Origin: Streptomyces griseoaurantiacus
Lineage (GTDB): Bacteria > Actinomycetota > Actinomycetes > Streptomycetales > Streptomycetaceae
Assembly: GCA_014656015.1 (NCBI GenBank)
Contig: BNBP01000002.1
Coordinates: 1-64,000, forward strand
Length of the DNA stretch: 64,000 nt
Reading direction: 5' to 3'
Shown here: positions 7,480-17,569 of the stretch, piece by piece
How positions within the stretch are numbered: position 1 is the first letter of the stretch
How the letters are laid out: every line of letters starts with the position of its first letter
The notes under the pieces: model-generated
Told to the model about the DNA's origin: nothing
What the model saw: the letters and a program-made list of their open reading frames with translations, nothing else
Databases searched by the model: none
Made by a program: the position numbers and the translations under genes

Positions 7480-9609
7480 TTACGCCGGGACGCTGGCCAC
7501 GCCGGGGGCGAGGAAGCGCTTGCCGTTGACGCGCTCGGAGACGCCCTCGCGGTCCAGGTACGGCGTGATGCCGCCCAGGTGGAAGGGCCAGCCGGCGCCC
7601 GTGATCAGGCACAGGTCGATGTCCTGGGCCTCGGCGACGACACCCTCGTCGAGCATCAGGCCGATCTCCTGGGCCACCGCGTCCAGGACCCGTGCCCGGA
7701 CCTGCTCCTCCGTCAGCACGGTGTCACCCTGCTTCAGCAGCGCGGCGACCTCCGGGTCCAGCTCCGGCTTGCCACTCTCGTACACGTAGAAGCCGCGCTT
7801 GCCCGCCTCGACGACCGCCTTCAGGTTCGGGGAGACCGTGAAGCGCTCGGGGAAGGCCCGGTTCAGGGTCTCCGAGACGTGCAGGCCGATCGCGGGGCCG
7901 ACCAGTTCCAGCAGGACCAGCGGGGACATCGGCAGGCCCAGCGGCTCGACGGCGCGCTCGGCGACGTCGACCGGCGTGCCCTCGTCGATGACGTTCTGGA
8001 TCTCGCCCATGAAGCGGGTCAGGATGCGGTTGACGACGAACGCGGGGGCGTCCTTCACCAGCACCGCGGTCTTCTTCAGCTTCTTGGCCACCGCGAAGGC
8101 CGTCGCCAGCGACGCGTCGTCCGTCTGCTCGCCGCGGACGATCTCCAGGAGCGGCAGCACGGCGACCGGGTTGAAGAAGTGGAAGCCGACGACCCGCTCG
8201 GGGTTCTTCAGCTTCGAGGCCATCTCCGTCACCGACAGGGAGGAGGTGTTGGTCGCGAGGATCGCGTGGGCCGGGGCGACCGCCTCGACCTCGGCGAACA
8301 CCCGCTGCTTGACGCCGATCTCCTCGAAGACGGCCTCGATCACGAAGTCCGCGTCCGAGAAGCCCTCCGCCTTGTCCAGCACGCCGCTGACCAGGCCCTT
8401 GAGGCGGTTGGCCTTGTCCTGGTTGACGCGGCCCTTGCCGAGCAGCTTGTCGATCTCGGCGTGGACGTAGCCCACGCCCTTGTCGACGCGCTCCTGGTCG
8501 ATGTCGGTCAGCACGACCGGCACCTCCAGGCGGCGCAGGAACAGCAGCGCGAGCTGGCTGGCCATCAGGCCGGCGCCGACCACGCCCACCTTGGTGACGG
8601 GACGCGCCAGCGCCTTGTCCGGCGCGCCCGCGGGGCGCTTGCCGCGCTTCTGGACGAGGTTGAAGGCGTAGATGCCAGAGCGCAGTTCGCCGCTCATGAT
8701 GAGGTCGGCGAGGGCCTGGTCCTCGGCGTCGTAGCCCTGCTGGAGGTCGCCGTTCTTGGCGGCGGCGATGATGTCCAGGGCGCGGTAGGCGGCCGGGGCG
8801 GCGCCGTGCACCTTGGAGTCGGCGAGGAAGCGGCCCTTGGCGACGGCCTGGTCCCAGCCCTCGCCGCGGTCGATCACCGGGCGCTCCACCACGATCTCGC
8901 CCTTGAGCACGGCGGCCGTCCAGGTCAGCGACTGCTCCAGGAAGTCCGCGCCCTCGAACAGCGCGTCCGCGATGCCGAGTTCGTAGACCTGCGCGCCCTT
9001 GAGCTGCTTGTTCTGGTTGAGGCTGTTCTCGATGATCACCGAGACGGCCTTGTCGGCGCCGATCAGGTTCGGCAGCAGCGTGCAGCCGCCCCAGCCGGGG
9101 AGCAGGCCGAGGAAGACCTCGGGCAGCGAGAACGCCGGGAGGGCCGCGGAGACCGTGCGGTAGGAGCAGTGCAGGCCGATCTCCACGCCGCCGCCCATGG
9201 CCGCGCCGTTGTAGTACGCGAAGGTCGGCACGGCGAGCCCGGCCAGCCGCTTGAAGACGTCGTGGCCGCCCTTGCCGATGGCGAGCGCGTCCTCGTGGCT
9301 GCCGAGCAGTTCGACGCCCTTGAGGTCGGCGCCGACGGCGAAGATGAACGGCTTGCCGGTGACGCCGACACCGACGATCTCGCCGGCCGCGGCCTCCTTC
9401 TCGACCTGGTCGATCGCGGCGTCGAAGTGCGCCAGCGACTGCGGGCCGAGGGTGGTCGGCTTGGTGTGGTCGTGCCCGTTGTCGAGCGTGATGAGCGCGA
9501 ACCGCCCGGCGCCCAGCGGCAGGTCGAAGTGGCGTACGTGCGCCTGCGTGACGACCTCGCCCGGGAAGAGCTCGGCGGCACGCTTCAACAGGTCGGCGGT
9601 GGTGCTCAC
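7480..9609 (-). CDS. fadB: fatty acid oxidation complex alpha subunit (enoyl-CoA hydratase / 3-hydroxyacyl-CoA dehydrogenase)
   Basis: 709 aa, cytoplasmic. The N-terminal crotonase domain (residues about 1-300) has oxyanion-hole blocks FIFAVGADLKGVELLG and AMGGGVEIGLHCSYR and the GWGG motif in FLGLLPGWGGCTLLPN. The central NAD-binding Rossmann motif VGVVGAGLMASQLALLF begins a 3-hydroxyacyl-CoA dehydrogenase domain with VVGFHFFNPVAVLPLLEIV and a C-terminal dimerisation domain. It catalyses hydration of enoyl-CoA and oxidation of 3-hydroxyacyl-CoA. The GTG start overlaps the thiolase stop in a GTGA junction at 9606-9609, so the two are translationally coupled as a beta-oxidation operon. Confidence 0.93.
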   Translation of the reverse strand: MSTTADLLKRAAELFPGEVVTQAHVRHFDLPLGAGRFALITLDNGHDHTKPTTLGPQSLAHFDAAIDQVEKEAAAGEIVGVGVTGKPFIFAVGADLKGVELLGSHEDALAIGKGGHDVFKRLAGLAVPTFAYYNGAAMGGGVEIGLHCSYRTVSAALPAFSLPEVFLGLLPGWGGCTLLPNLIGADKAVSVIIENSLNQNKQLKGAQVYELGIADALFEGADFLEQSLTWTAAVLKGEIVVERPVIDRGEGWDQAVAKGRFLADSKVHGAAPAAYRALDIIAAAKNGDLQQGYDAEDQALADLIMSGELRSGIYAFNLVQKRGKRPAGAPDKALARPVTKVGVVGAGLMASQLALLFLRRLEVPVVLTDIDQERVDKGVGYVHAEIDKLLGKGRVNQDKANRLKGLVSGVLDKAEGFSDADFVIEAVFEEIGVKQRVFAEVEAVAPAHAILATNTSSLSVTEMASKLKNPERVVGFHFFNPVAVLPLLEIVRGEQTDDASLATAFAVAKKLKKTAVLVKDAPAFVVNRILTRFMGEIQNVIDEGTPVDVAERAVEPLGLPMSPLVLLELVGPAIGLHVSETLNRAFPERFTVSPNLKAVVEAGKRGFYVYESGKPELDPEVAALLKQGDTVLTEEQVRARVLDAVAQEIGLMLDEGVVAEAQDIDLCLITGAGWPFHLGGITPYLDREGVSERVNGKRFLAPGVASVPA

Positions 9610-10832
9610 TTGTCGCCTCCGGCGTTCTCGAAGTGCGGGTTCTCCCAGACGACCGTCGCGCCCATGCCGAAGCCGACGCACATCGTGGTCAGGCCGTAGC
9701 GGACGTGCGGCTGCTCCTCGAACTGCCGGGCGAGCTGGGTCATCAGCCGGACGCCGGAGGAGGCGAGCGGGTGACCGAAGGCGATGGCGCCGCCGTACTG
9801 GTTGACGCGGGCGTCGTCGTCGGCGATGCCGTAGTGCTCCAGGAAGGCGAGGACCTGGACGGCGAAGGCCTCGTTGATCTCGAACAGGCCGATGTCGGAG
9901 ATCGACAGGCCCGCCTTGGCCAGGGCCTTCTCGGTGGCCGGGATCGGGCCGTAGCCCATGACCTCGGGCTCGACGCCGGCGAAGGCGTAGGAGACCAGGC
10001 GCATCTTGACCGGGAGTCCGTGTCCGCGGGCGAAGTCCTCGCTCGCGATGACGGAGGCGGTGGCGCCGTCGTTCAGACCGGCCGCGTTGCCCGCGGTGAC
10101 GCGGCCGTGCACGCGGAACGGGGTCTTGAGGTTCGCCAGGTTCTCCAGCGTGGTGCCCGGGCGCATCGGCTCGTCGGCCGTGACCAGGCCCCAGCCGGTC
10201 TCGCCGCCCTCGGGGGTGGTGCGGCGCACGGAGATCGGCACCAGGTCGGCCTGGATCTGGCCGCCTGCGTAGGCCTTGGCGGCCTTCTCCTGGGAGCGCA
10301 CGGCGTACTCGTCGGCGCGCTGCTTGGTGATGCTCGGGTAGCGGTCGTGCAGGTTCTCGGCGGTCATGCCCATGAACAGGGCGGACTCGTCGACCAGCTT
10401 CTCGCTCACGAACCGCGGGTTGGGGTCGACGCCCTCGCCCATCGGGTGGCGGCCCATGTGCTCGACACCGCCCGCGATGGCGACGTCGTAGGCGCCGAAG
10501 GCGACGGAGCCGGCCACCGTGGTGACGGCGGTCAGGGCGCCCGCGCACATGCGGTCGATGGAGTAGCCGGGGACGGAGGTCGGCAGGCCCGCGAGAATGC
10601 CGGCGGTGCGGCCGATGGTCAGGCCCTGGTCACCGATCTGCGTGGTGGCGGCGACGGCGACCTCGTCGACCTTCTGAGGGTCGAGGCCGGGGTTGCGGCG
10701 CAGCAGCTCACGGATCGCCTTGACGACGAGGTCGTCGGCGCGGGTCTCGTGGTAGATGCCCTTCGGGCCCGCCTTGCCGAACGGGGTGCGGACGCCGTCG
10801 ACGAAGACGACGTCCCTGACGGTACGAGGCAC
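9606..10832 (-). CDS. acetyl-CoA acyltransferase (thiolase)
   Basis: 408 aa. It cleaves 3-ketoacyl-CoA with CoA, the last step of beta-oxidation. The nucleophile Cys is in YSIDRMCAGALTAV, and the C-terminal thiolase signatures NEAFAVQVLAF, GGAIAFGHPLASSGVRL and CVGFGMGATVVWE carry the catalytic His and second Cys. The start is the GTG at 10832 with GGAGGAG about 7 nt upstream. First gene of a two-gene operon with the fadB-like gene (4-bp overlap). The 170 bp upstream contains the promoter, with no clear operator recognised. Confidence 0.93.
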   Translation of the reverse strand: MPRTVRDVVFVDGVRTPFGKAGPKGIYHETRADDLVVKAIRELLRRNPGLDPQKVDEVAVAATTQIGDQGLTIGRTAGILAGLPTSVPGYSIDRMCAGALTAVTTVAGSVAFGAYDVAIAGGVEHMGRHPMGEGVDPNPRFVSEKLVDESALFMGMTAENLHDRYPSITKQRADEYAVRSQEKAAKAYAGGQIQADLVPISVRRTTPEGGETGWGLVTADEPMRPGTTLENLANLKTPFRVHGRVTAGNAAGLNDGATASVIASEDFARGHGLPVKMRLVSYAFAGVEPEVMGYGPIPATEKALAKAGLSISDIGLFEINEAFAVQVLAFLEHYGIADDDARVNQYGGAIAFGHPLASSGVRLMTQLARQFEEQPHVRYGLTTMCVGFGMGATVVWENPHFENAGGDK

Positions 10833-11003
10833 GATGGCTCTCCTCCAGGGTGCGGGGTGGCACTGCCGCGGCACGCTGAGCGTGCGCTCAGACTCTATGC
10901 TACTTACGGGTAACCATGCTGCCCAGCCCCCTCGCCGGGAGCGGTGAAGGTCACATGTCCCCGAGCGGCGCGGGACCCGGACGAGAGCGGTGAAAACGGC
11001 GGG

Positions 11004-12020
11004 TCAGAGCAGCCGCCAGGCCTCCAGCGCCAGCCCCGGCTCCGCCTTGCGGCGGGTCAGCCGCAGCTCCCCCGTGGCCGGCGAGAGCGTCGCCGCCACG
11101 ACCCGACCGGCCCCGTCCTCCGCGAGCGCGACCCTCGCGTCCGGCTCCACCGGCTCCCCCGACTCCGTCCACCAGGCCCCCGCCGACTCCTGCTCCGCCG
11201 GGTACGCGGCGAAGACGACCCGGCCGCTCTTCGCGCGCTGGGCGAGCAAGGTGCAGGGCAGGCCCTCGAGTTCGCAGCCCACCGCCGCCACCGGGCCCGG
11301 GCCCGCGGCGGGCAGCAGGACGACCGGCTCCGCGCCGGAGCGCCAGGCGCACAGGTCGCCCGACTCGTCCGTGAAGAACACGGTGACGTGCGCCTCGGAG
11401 GTCGCGAGCGCGCGCAGGGTGCCCGGCCGAACCGGCACCCGCAGCGTGTCCCCGGGCACCGGGCGGGCGCCCGGCTCCGGCTGGCGCCAGCACGCGATGC
11501 CGTCCGGCACGGTGCCGTACACCTCCACCAGCCCGGCGCGGGTGGAGACGGCCGCGAGATCCTCGTGCAGGCCCTGGCCCTTGAGGTCGCGCCAGGGGTC
11601 CCAGCCGCCCTTCTCCTTCTGGGCGACCATGCTCAGTCCCCCGCCCTTGTTGCGGACGAAGACGTGCGCGCGGCCCTGGGCGTCGACGGCGACGGCGGGC
11701 GGTCCGGTGACTCTGCCCTTCTTGTTGGGGTGCCCGATCGGGCTCCAGTCCAGGGCGGCCAGCGCGGGCCGGAAGTGGGTGGAGTGCACCAGGCCCGATT
11801 CCCCGTCGACCGTGGGGCGCCAGGAGACGAGGTGGGCGTAGTGGTCGGCGCCCTGCCCCACGGCGAGGACGGGATGCAGTCGCTGCTCGCCGCCGATGCG
11901 GCGGGGGGCGTCCCAGGCACCGGAGGGGACGCTCTCCGCCCGGCACAGGACGTGGTCGCCGGAGAGTCGGTAGAGGCTGAGCCGGCCGTCGCGGCCGCGG
12001 AGGAGCCAGTCGCCGTTCAC
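11004..12020 (-). CDS. hypothetical protein, probable beta-propeller-like repeats
   Basis: 338 aa with no signal peptide. It begins with the GTG at 12020 (MNGDWLLRGRDGRLSLYRLS). The protein consists of repeated strands with Trp/aromatic and Gly/Asp turns, such as LLRGRDGRLSLY, VAVDAQGRAHVFVRNKGGGL, VPDGIACWRQPEPG and FFTDESGDLCAWRSG. This resembles sialidase/lectin-type propeller blades. No catalytic residues can be assigned. It is conserved at this locus in Streptomyces from memory without a known function. Neighbours give no functional clue. Confidence 0.65.
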   Translation of the reverse strand: MNGDWLLRGRDGRLSLYRLSGDHVLCRAESVPSGAWDAPRRIGGEQRLHPVLAVGQGADHYAHLVSWRPTVDGESGLVHSTHFRPALAALDWSPIGHPNKKGRVTGPPAVAVDAQGRAHVFVRNKGGGLSMVAQKEKGGWDPWRDLKGQGLHEDLAAVSTRAGLVEVYGTVPDGIACWRQPEPGARPVPGDTLRVPVRPGTLRALATSEAHVTVFFTDESGDLCAWRSGAEPVVLLPAAGPGPVAAVGCELEGLPCTLLAQRAKSGRVVFAAYPAEQESAGAWWTESGEPVEPDARVALAEDGAGRVVAATLSPATGELRLTRRKAEPGLALEAWRLL

Positions 12021-12099
12021 CCGCCCACTTTATGACGCACGGCGACGGCGGCCGAAGGGCGGGGCGGGGGCACCGCGGCCGCGTGCGAGGCTGTCCGTC

Positions 12100-12495
12100 A
12101 TGACCGAGCGGAGTGTGCCCCTGATTGTCGTCGACGCCGCGAATGTCGTCGGCTCCGTGCCCGACGGATGGTGGCGGGACCGGCGGGGAGCGGCGGAGCG
12201 GCTGCGGGACGCGCTGGCGGGACGCGGCGGGACCGGGCTCGCCGGGTGGGCACCGCCGGTGGAGATCGTGATGGTGGTCGAGGGGGCCGCGCGCGGGGTC
12301 GAGCCGGTCCCCGGGGTGCGGGTGGAGGCGGCGGCCGGCAGCGGGGACGACACGATCGTGGAGGTCGTGCGGGCGGCGGCCGGACGGCGGTGCCTGGTGG
12401 TGACGGCCGACCGCGAACTGCGCCGCAGGGTGGGGGCGCTGGGCGCGGAGGTGGTGGGGCCGCGGGCGGTGCGCGGCGGCCCCACCGGGGAGTAG
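12100..12495 (+). CDS. NYN/PIN-like domain protein
   Basis: 131 aa. Acidic motifs typical of NYN/PIN nuclease folds are present: VPLIVVDAANVVGSVPDGWW at the N-terminus (Asp-Ala-Ala-Asn), GSGDDTIVEVV in the middle, and CLVVTADRELRRRVGALGA near the C-terminus. Such proteins usually cleave or bind RNA using a metal held by the Asp residues. Substrate is unknown, and some annotations call relatives NTP pyrophosphohydrolases. ATG at 12100. It stands alone between the propeller-like gene and a convergent amino acid permease, 16 bp from the latter's stop. Confidence 0.65.
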   Translation: MTERSVPLIVVDAANVVGSVPDGWWRDRRGAAERLRDALAGRGGTGLAGWAPPVEIVMVVEGAARGVEPVPGVRVEAAAGSGDDTIVEVVRAAAGRRCLVVTADRELRRRVGALGAEVVGPRAVRGGPTGE

Positions 12496-12511
12496 GAGTC
12501 CCGGGGCGCGC

Positions 12512-14008
12512 TCAGCCCTTCGCGGCGGCGCGCTCCTCCCCCCGTGCCAGCCGGCTGTGGGTGCGGCCGTACAGGAAGTACACCGCGAAGCCGATGACCA
12601 TCCAGATGCCGAAGCGCAGCCAGGTCTCCGCGGGGAGGTTGAGCATCAGCCACAGGGAGGCCAGCACCGAGATGATCGGGACGACGGGGACCAGCGGGGT
12701 GCGGAAGGAACGCTCCAGGTCGGGGCGGGTACGGCGCAGGATGACCACGCTGATGGCGACCACGATGAAGGCGAAGAGCGTGCCGATGTTCACCAGTTCG
12801 GCCAGTTCGCTGAGGCTGGTGAAGCCCGCCACGACCGCGATGATCACGCCGAGCAGGATGGTCGGCCGGTAGGGGGTCCGGAAGCGCGGGTGGGTGTGCG
12901 AGAAGAAGCGCGGCAGCAGGCCGTCGCGGCTCATCGCGAAGAACACCCGGGCCTGACCGAGCAGCAGGATCATGCACACCGTGGTCAGGCCGACCGCCGC
13001 GCCGAAGCTGATCAGACCGGCGAACCAGGGGTGCCCGGTGGCCTTGAAGGCGTCGGCGAGCGGGGCGTCGATGGAGAGCTTGGTGTACTTCTGCATGCCG
13101 GTGACGACGATCGAGACGGCGACGTACAGCGTGGTGCAGATGATCAGGGAGCCGATGATGCCGCGCGGCACGTCGCGCTGCGGCACACGGGTCTCCTCGG
13201 CGGCGGTGGCGACGACGTCGAAGCCGATGAACGCGAAGAACACGACGGACGCGGCGGTGAAGATGCCCATGACGCCGAAGTTCGAGGGTGCCCAGCCGAA
13301 GATGAGCTGAATGAGTGGCGCCTTGAGGCTGCCGCCCGCCTCGACCGGCTGCTCCGGGGGCACGAACGGGTCGTAGTTGCCGCCGTGGATGAAGAAGGCG
13401 CCCGCGATGATGACGACGAGGACGACGGCGACCTTGATGGCCACGATGACCGTGGTGACCCGCGCGGAGAGCTTCATGCCCACGACGAGGATGGCGGTGA
13501 GGACGAGCACGAGCGCCGCGGCGAGGATGTCGAAGCCGAACCCGGAGGCGCCGTCCCGTCCGCTGAGCGCCGCGGGCATATGCCAGCCCGCGTTGTCCAG
13601 CAGGGAGTGGATGTAGCCCGACCAGCCGACAGCCACCACCGCCGTGCCCAGCGCGAGTTCCAGGACGAGGTCCCAGCCGATGATCCAGGCGGGGAACTCG
13701 CCGAGGGAGGCGTAGGAGAAGGTGTACGCGGAACCCGCCACCGGGACCGTGGAGGCGAACTCGGCGTAGCAGAGGGCGGCCAGCGCGCAGACGATGCCGG
13801 CCACGACGAAGGACAGGGACACGGCGGGACCGGCGGTGTTCTTCGCGGCCGTTCCGGTCAGCACGAAGATGCCGGTGCCGATGATGACACCGACGCCGAA
13901 GACGGTCAGGTCGAGGGCGGAGAGGGATTTTCTGAGCGCGTGTTCGGGCTCCTCGGTGTCCCTGATCGACTGCTCGATGTTCTTCGTCCGGAAGAGGGTG
14001 TTGCTCAC
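12512..14008 (-). CDS. APC-superfamily amino acid permease (cationic amino acid transporter type)
   Basis: 498 aa, about 12-13 membrane segments. The TM1 motif VFGVGVIIGTGIFVLTG is the APC substrate-binding helix with the unwound Gly region; TM6 carries FFAFIGFDVVATAAEETRVP. A cytosolic N-terminus (SNTLFRTKNIEQSIRDTEEP) resembles the bacterial CAT-type family. It is predicted to import amino acids by proton symport; the exact substrate is open. The GTG start at 14008 has GGGAGG about 8 nt upstream. Upstream lies a strong terminator that separates it from dxs. Confidence 0.88.
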   Translation of the reverse strand: MSNTLFRTKNIEQSIRDTEEPEHALRKSLSALDLTVFGVGVIIGTGIFVLTGTAAKNTAGPAVSLSFVVAGIVCALAALCYAEFASTVPVAGSAYTFSYASLGEFPAWIIGWDLVLELALGTAVVAVGWSGYIHSLLDNAGWHMPAALSGRDGASGFGFDILAAALVLVLTAILVVGMKLSARVTTVIVAIKVAVVLVVIIAGAFFIHGGNYDPFVPPEQPVEAGGSLKAPLIQLIFGWAPSNFGVMGIFTAASVVFFAFIGFDVVATAAEETRVPQRDVPRGIIGSLIICTTLYVAVSIVVTGMQKYTKLSIDAPLADAFKATGHPWFAGLISFGAAVGLTTVCMILLLGQARVFFAMSRDGLLPRFFSHTHPRFRTPYRPTILLGVIIAVVAGFTSLSELAELVNIGTLFAFIVVAISVVILRRTRPDLERSFRTPLVPVVPIISVLASLWLMLNLPAETWLRFGIWMVIGFAVYFLYGRTHSRLARGEERAAAKG

Positions 14009-14108
14009 GGGCGTACCTCCCACACTCGTCGTCCCCGGTCCGTCCGGCATGTGTGATCGGGGCGGGGCGTACATGCGTATGCCCCCGTGTGGCCGGATTC
14101 ACGCGAAG

Positions 14109-14147
14109 GAGCCGGTCCCCCCACCGTAAAGGCGGGGGGACCGGCTC
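14109..14147. terminator. terminator after dxs
   Basis: A 14-bp perfect stem GAGCCGGTCCCCCC / GGGGGGACCGGCTC with an 11-nt loop, 16 bp beyond the dxs stop on the minus strand. Confidence 0.85.
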
Positions 14148-14162
14148 GCTCCTCGGTGTGGG

Positions 14163-16094
14163 TCAGTCGCGTGCGGGTTCCTCGACGGGCTCGGCCTCGG
14201 CGGTCGGCCGCTCGAAGCGGCCGTCGAGCCGGGAGACCAGTCCGGTGACCTGGCGGGCGATGTCCGGCGCCGTGAGGCCGATCTCCGCCATGACCTCGGC
14301 GCGCGAGGCGTGGTCGAGGAAGCGCGGCGGGATGCCGAAGTCGCGCAGCGGGACGTCCACGCCCGCGTCGCGCAGTGCCTGGGCGATCGTGGAGCCGACA
14401 CCTCCGACGCGCGAGTTGTCCTCGACGGTGACGACGACGCGGTGGCGCTCGGCGAGCGGCGCCAGGGCCTCGTCGACCGGCTTGACCCAACGGGGGTCGA
14501 CGACGGTCGTGGAGATGCCCTGCCGGTCGAGGAGCCCGGCGATCTCCAGGCACATCGGGGCGAGCGCGCCGACGGACACCAGCAGCACGTCGGGGCGGTC
14601 GGTGCCGGGCTCGCGCAGGACGTCCATGCCGCCGACGCGGCCCACGGCGGGCACGGCGGGGCCGACGGCGCCCTTGGAGAAGCGGACCACGGTCGGCGCG
14701 TCCTCGACCTCGACGGCCTCGCGGAGCTGGGCGCGGACCTGGTCGGCGTCGCGCGGGGCGGCGAGCCGCAGGCCGGGGACCACCTGGAGGATGGACATGT
14801 CCCACATGCCGTTGTGGGAGGCGCCGTCGGTGCCGGTGATGCCGGCCCGGTCCAGGACGAAGGTCACGCCGCACTTGTGCAGGGCGACGTCCATGAGGAC
14901 CTGGTCGAAGGCGCGGTTGAGGAAGGTGGCGTACACGGCGAAGACGGGGTGCGCGCCCGCGTGGGCCAGGCCGGCCGCGGAGACGGCGCCGTGCTGCTCG
15001 GCGATGCCGACGTCGTAGATGCGGTCCGGGAAGGCGTCCGCGAACTTCTTCAGGCCGACCGGCTGCAGCATGGCGGCCGTGATGGCCACGATGTCCTCGC
15101 GCTCCGTGCCGAGGCGGACCATCTCGTCGCCGAAGACGGAGGTCCAGTCGGCGCCCGCCGCCTTGACCGGCAGGCCGGTGTCGGGGTGGATGGGGCCGAT
15201 GCCGTGGAAGCGGTCGGCCTCGTCCTGGAGGGCGGGCTGGTAGCCGCGGCCCTTCTCGGTGAGGCAGTGCACGATGACGGGCCCGCCGAACCGCTTGGCG
15301 CGGGTCAGCGCGGACTCCAGGGCCTCGATGTCGTGCCCGTCGATCGGGCCGACGTACTTCAGCCCGAGGTCCTCGAACATGCCCTGCGGGGTGATGAAGT
15401 CCTTCAGACCCTTCTTGGCGCCGTGCAGCGTCTCGTACAGCGGCCGGCCCACGACCGGGGTCCGCTCCAGGACCTCGCGGGTGCGGGCCAGGAAGCGCTC
15501 GTAGCCGTCGGTGGTGCGCAGGGTGGCCAGGTGGTTGGCCAGGCCCCCGATGGTGGGGGCGTAGGACCGCTCGTTGTCGTTGACGACGATGACGAGGGGG
15601 CGGTCCTTGGCGTCCGCGATGTTGTTGAGCGCCTCCCAGGCCATGCCGCCGGTCAGGGCGCCGTCGCCGATGACCGCGACGACGTGGCTGTCGCGCTTCT
15701 TGAGCTGGTTGGCCTTGGCGATGCCGTCGGCCCAGCCCAGCACGGTGGAGGCGTGGCTGTTCTCGATGACGTCGTGCTCGGACTCGGCCTGCGAGGGGTA
15801 GCCGGACAGGCCGCCCTTCTGCTTCAGCCGGGAGAAGTCCTGGCGGCCGGTGAGCAGCTTGTGGACGTAGGACTGGTGGCCGGTGTCGAAGAGCACCTTG
15901 TCCTTGGGCGAGTGGAAGACGCGGTGCAGGGCGAGGGTGAGCTCGACGACCCCGAGGTTCGGGCCCAGGTGGCCGCCGGTCTTGGAGACCGCCTCGACCA
16001 GGAAGGTGCGGATCTCCTCCGCCAGCTCGTCCAGCTCCTCCAGGGTGAGCCGGTCCAGATCACGCGGTCCCCCGATGCGGGTCAGCAGCGGCAC
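14163..16094 (-). CDS. dxs: 1-deoxy-D-xylulose-5-phosphate synthase
   Basis: 643 aa. It condenses pyruvate and glyceraldehyde 3-phosphate to DXP, the entry step of the MEP isoprenoid pathway. The thiamine diphosphate motif [16 protein letters not shown] lies around residues 150-165, with [10 protein letters not shown] and the transketolase-type pyrimidine domain at [20 protein letters not shown] sequence near 390. The conserved His for substrate handling is in [12 protein letters not shown]. The GTG start at 16094 has AGGAGG about 6 nt upstream. The C-terminal tail [15 protein letters not shown] is variable in the genus. Likely monocistronic. S. coelicolor has a dxs at this position (SCO6013, from memory). 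Confidence 0.95.
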   Translation of the reverse strand: MPLLTRIGGPRDLDRLTLEELDELAEEIRTFLVEAVSKTGGHLGPNLGVVELTLALHRVFHSPKDKVLFDTGHQSYVHKLLTGRQDFSRLKQKGGLSGYPSQAESEHDVIENSHASTVLGWADGIAKANQLKKRDSHVVAVIGDGALTGGMAWEALNNIADAKDRPLVIVVNDNERSYAPTIGGLANHLATLRTTDGYERFLARTREVLERTPVVGRPLYETLHGAKKGLKDFITPQGMFEDLGLKYVGPIDGHDIEALESALTRAKRFGGPVIVHCLTEKGRGYQPALQDEADRFHGIGPIHPDTGLPVKAAGADWTSVFGDEMVRLGTEREDIVAITAAMLQPVGLKKFADAFPDRIYDVGIAEQHGAVSAAGLAHAGAHPVFAVYATFLNRAFDQVLMDVALHKCGVTFVLDRAGITGTDGASHNGMWDMSILQVVPGLRLAAPRDADQVRAQLREAVEVEDAPTVVRFSKGAVGPAVPAVGRVGGMDVLREPGTDRPDVLLVSVGALAPMCLEIAGLLDRQGISTTVVDPRWVKPVDEALAPLAERHRVVVTVEDNSRVGGVGSTIAQALRDAGVDVPLRDFGIPPRFLDHASRAEVMAEIGLTAPDIARQVTGLVSRLDGRFERPTAEAEPVEEPARD

Positions 16095-16215
16095 CCGTGC
16101 CTCCTTGCAGTAGAGCCGGCAGTTCCAGGCTTCGTTCGGCCCGACGAGTCTAATGTTCACCGTCGCCGCCCGACGCCCACCCCCGACGCGGTACCCCCGG
16201 CGTCCTCCGGACATG

Positions 16216-16251
16216 CCTGTGCCCGGCACCCACCGGGATGCCGGGCACAGG
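16216..16251. terminator. terminator downstream of xylH
   Basis: A 13-bp perfect inverted repeat CCTGTGCCCGGCA / TGCCGGGCACAGG around a 10-nt loop, 16 bp beyond the xylH stop (minus strand), ending the xylFGH transcript. Confidence 0.82.
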
Positions 16252-16267
16252 GGCGAGGCGGCGCGTG

Positions 16268-17569
16268 CTAGGCGCGGCCCGCCGTCTTCTGCGTCTTGCG
16301 GGTGACCGAGTCGATCACCACGGTCGTCAGCAGCACCGCTGCGGTGATCATGTACTTCACCGGCTCGGCGATGGACTCGAGCTGGAGTCCGTACTGGATG
16401 GAGACGATCACCAGCACACCGAGCAGCGCGTTCCACGTGCGGCCGCGGCCGCCGAAGAGGGACGTGCCACCGATGACCGCCGCGGCGATCGCGTTCATCA
16501 GCAGGTCACCGGTACCGGCGCTCTGGTTGGCCGAGGCGATCTTGGAGGCCAGGAAGAGGCCGCCGATGGCGGAGAACCCGCCGGCGATCGCGAAGACCGA
16601 GATCCGGATGAAGGTGACGTTGATGCCGGCACGGCGGGAGGCCTCGACGCTGCCGCCGAGCGCGAAGATCTTGCGGCCGTAGGAGGTACGGCGCAGCAGG
16701 AAGTCGCTGCCGACCAGGAAGGCCAGGAAGACCACGGTGGCCAGCGGCAGGCCCTTGTACTGGTTGTACATCGCGGCCGCGGCGAAGGCGACGACGGCCA
16801 GCAGCACCGTGCGCAGCACCGTGTCGCTGAGCGGCCGGGACGGGACGCCCGCGGCCTCGCGGCGGCGGTTGCCCAGGAAGGAGCTGATGAAGAACACCGC
16901 GACCACGACGAGGGCGAGGCCGTAGGCGGCGGCCACGTCGGCGAAGAAGTACGTGGTCAGCTTGCCGATGAAGCCGTCGCTGTCGAGGTTGATGGTGCCG
17001 TTCTCGCCGAGCACCTTCAGCATGAAGCCGAGCCAGAACAGCAGACCCGCCAGGGTGACGGCGAAGGCGGGGGCGCCGAGCACCGCGAAGAAGAAGCCGT
17101 GCGCCGCGCCGATGGCCGCGCCGGCGGCGACGGCGAAGAGCACCGCCACCCACTCGGGCCAGCCCTGGTTGACGGCGAGGACGGCCGCGATGGCGCTGGC
17201 CGCGCCACTGACCGAGCCGACCGACAGGTCGATCTCGCCGAGCAGCAGCACGAAGACGATGCCGACCGAGATCATGCCCGTGCCGACCATCGTGACGGTG
17301 ATGTCACTCAGGTTCTGCGCGGACAGGAAGTTGGAGTTCAGGCTCTGGAAGACGATGCAGATGACGATCAGGCCGATGACGACGGGGATGGACCCCAGGT
17401 CGCCGCCCTTGATCTTGCGCTTGAACTCGCCGATGTAGCCCGTCAGGCCCTGCTCGCGGACCAGGAGGCGGGGGTCGACGGCGACGTCCGCGCCGCTGGC
17501 CGCCTCGGGGTTCTCCACGGGCACGGCGTCGTCCTTGGACGCCGTCGCGGACGTCTTGTCGATGCTCAC
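16268..17569 (-). CDS. xylH: sugar ABC transporter permease XylH
   Basis: 433 aa, multi-pass membrane permease of the ribose/xylose family. Visible family features are [20 protein letters not shown] near residue 115, the coupling-helix region [20 protein letters not shown], and [13 protein letters not shown] toward the C-terminus. A 60-residue cytosolic N-terminal extension ([19 protein letters not shown]) precedes TM1. The GTG start overlaps the xylG stop by 4 bp (GTGA). With XylF and XylG it forms a xylose-type importer. In S. coelicolor, xylFGH is next to and controlled by Rok7B7 (established knowledge). Confidence 0.93.
   Translation of the reverse strand: MSIDKTSATASKDDAVPVENPEAASGADVAVDPRLLVREQGLTGYIGEFKRKIKGGDLGSIPVVIGLIVICIVFQSLNSNFLSAQNLSDITVTMVGTGMISVGIVFVLLLGEIDLSVGSVSGAASAIAAVLAVNQGWPEWVAVLFAVAAGAAIGAAHGFFFAVLGAPAFAVTLAGLLFWLGFMLKVLGENGTINLDSDGFIGKLTTYFFADVAAAYGLALVVVAVFFISSFLGNRRREAAGVPSRPLSDTVLRTVLLAVVAFAAAAMYNQYKGLPLATVVFLAFLVGSDFLLRRTSYGRKIFALGGSVEASRRAGINVTFIRISVFAIAGGFSAIGGLFLASKIASANQSAGTGDLLMNAIAAAVIGGTSLFGGRGRTWNALLGVLVIVSIQYGLQLESIAEPVKYMITAAVLLTTVVIDSVTRKTQKTAGRA

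Noticed and set aside
9610..10548. Extension of the fadB-like frame into the thiolase gene
   Set aside because: The thiolase frame has all catalytic motifs, and the GTGA junction at 9606-9609 gives a normal coupled start.
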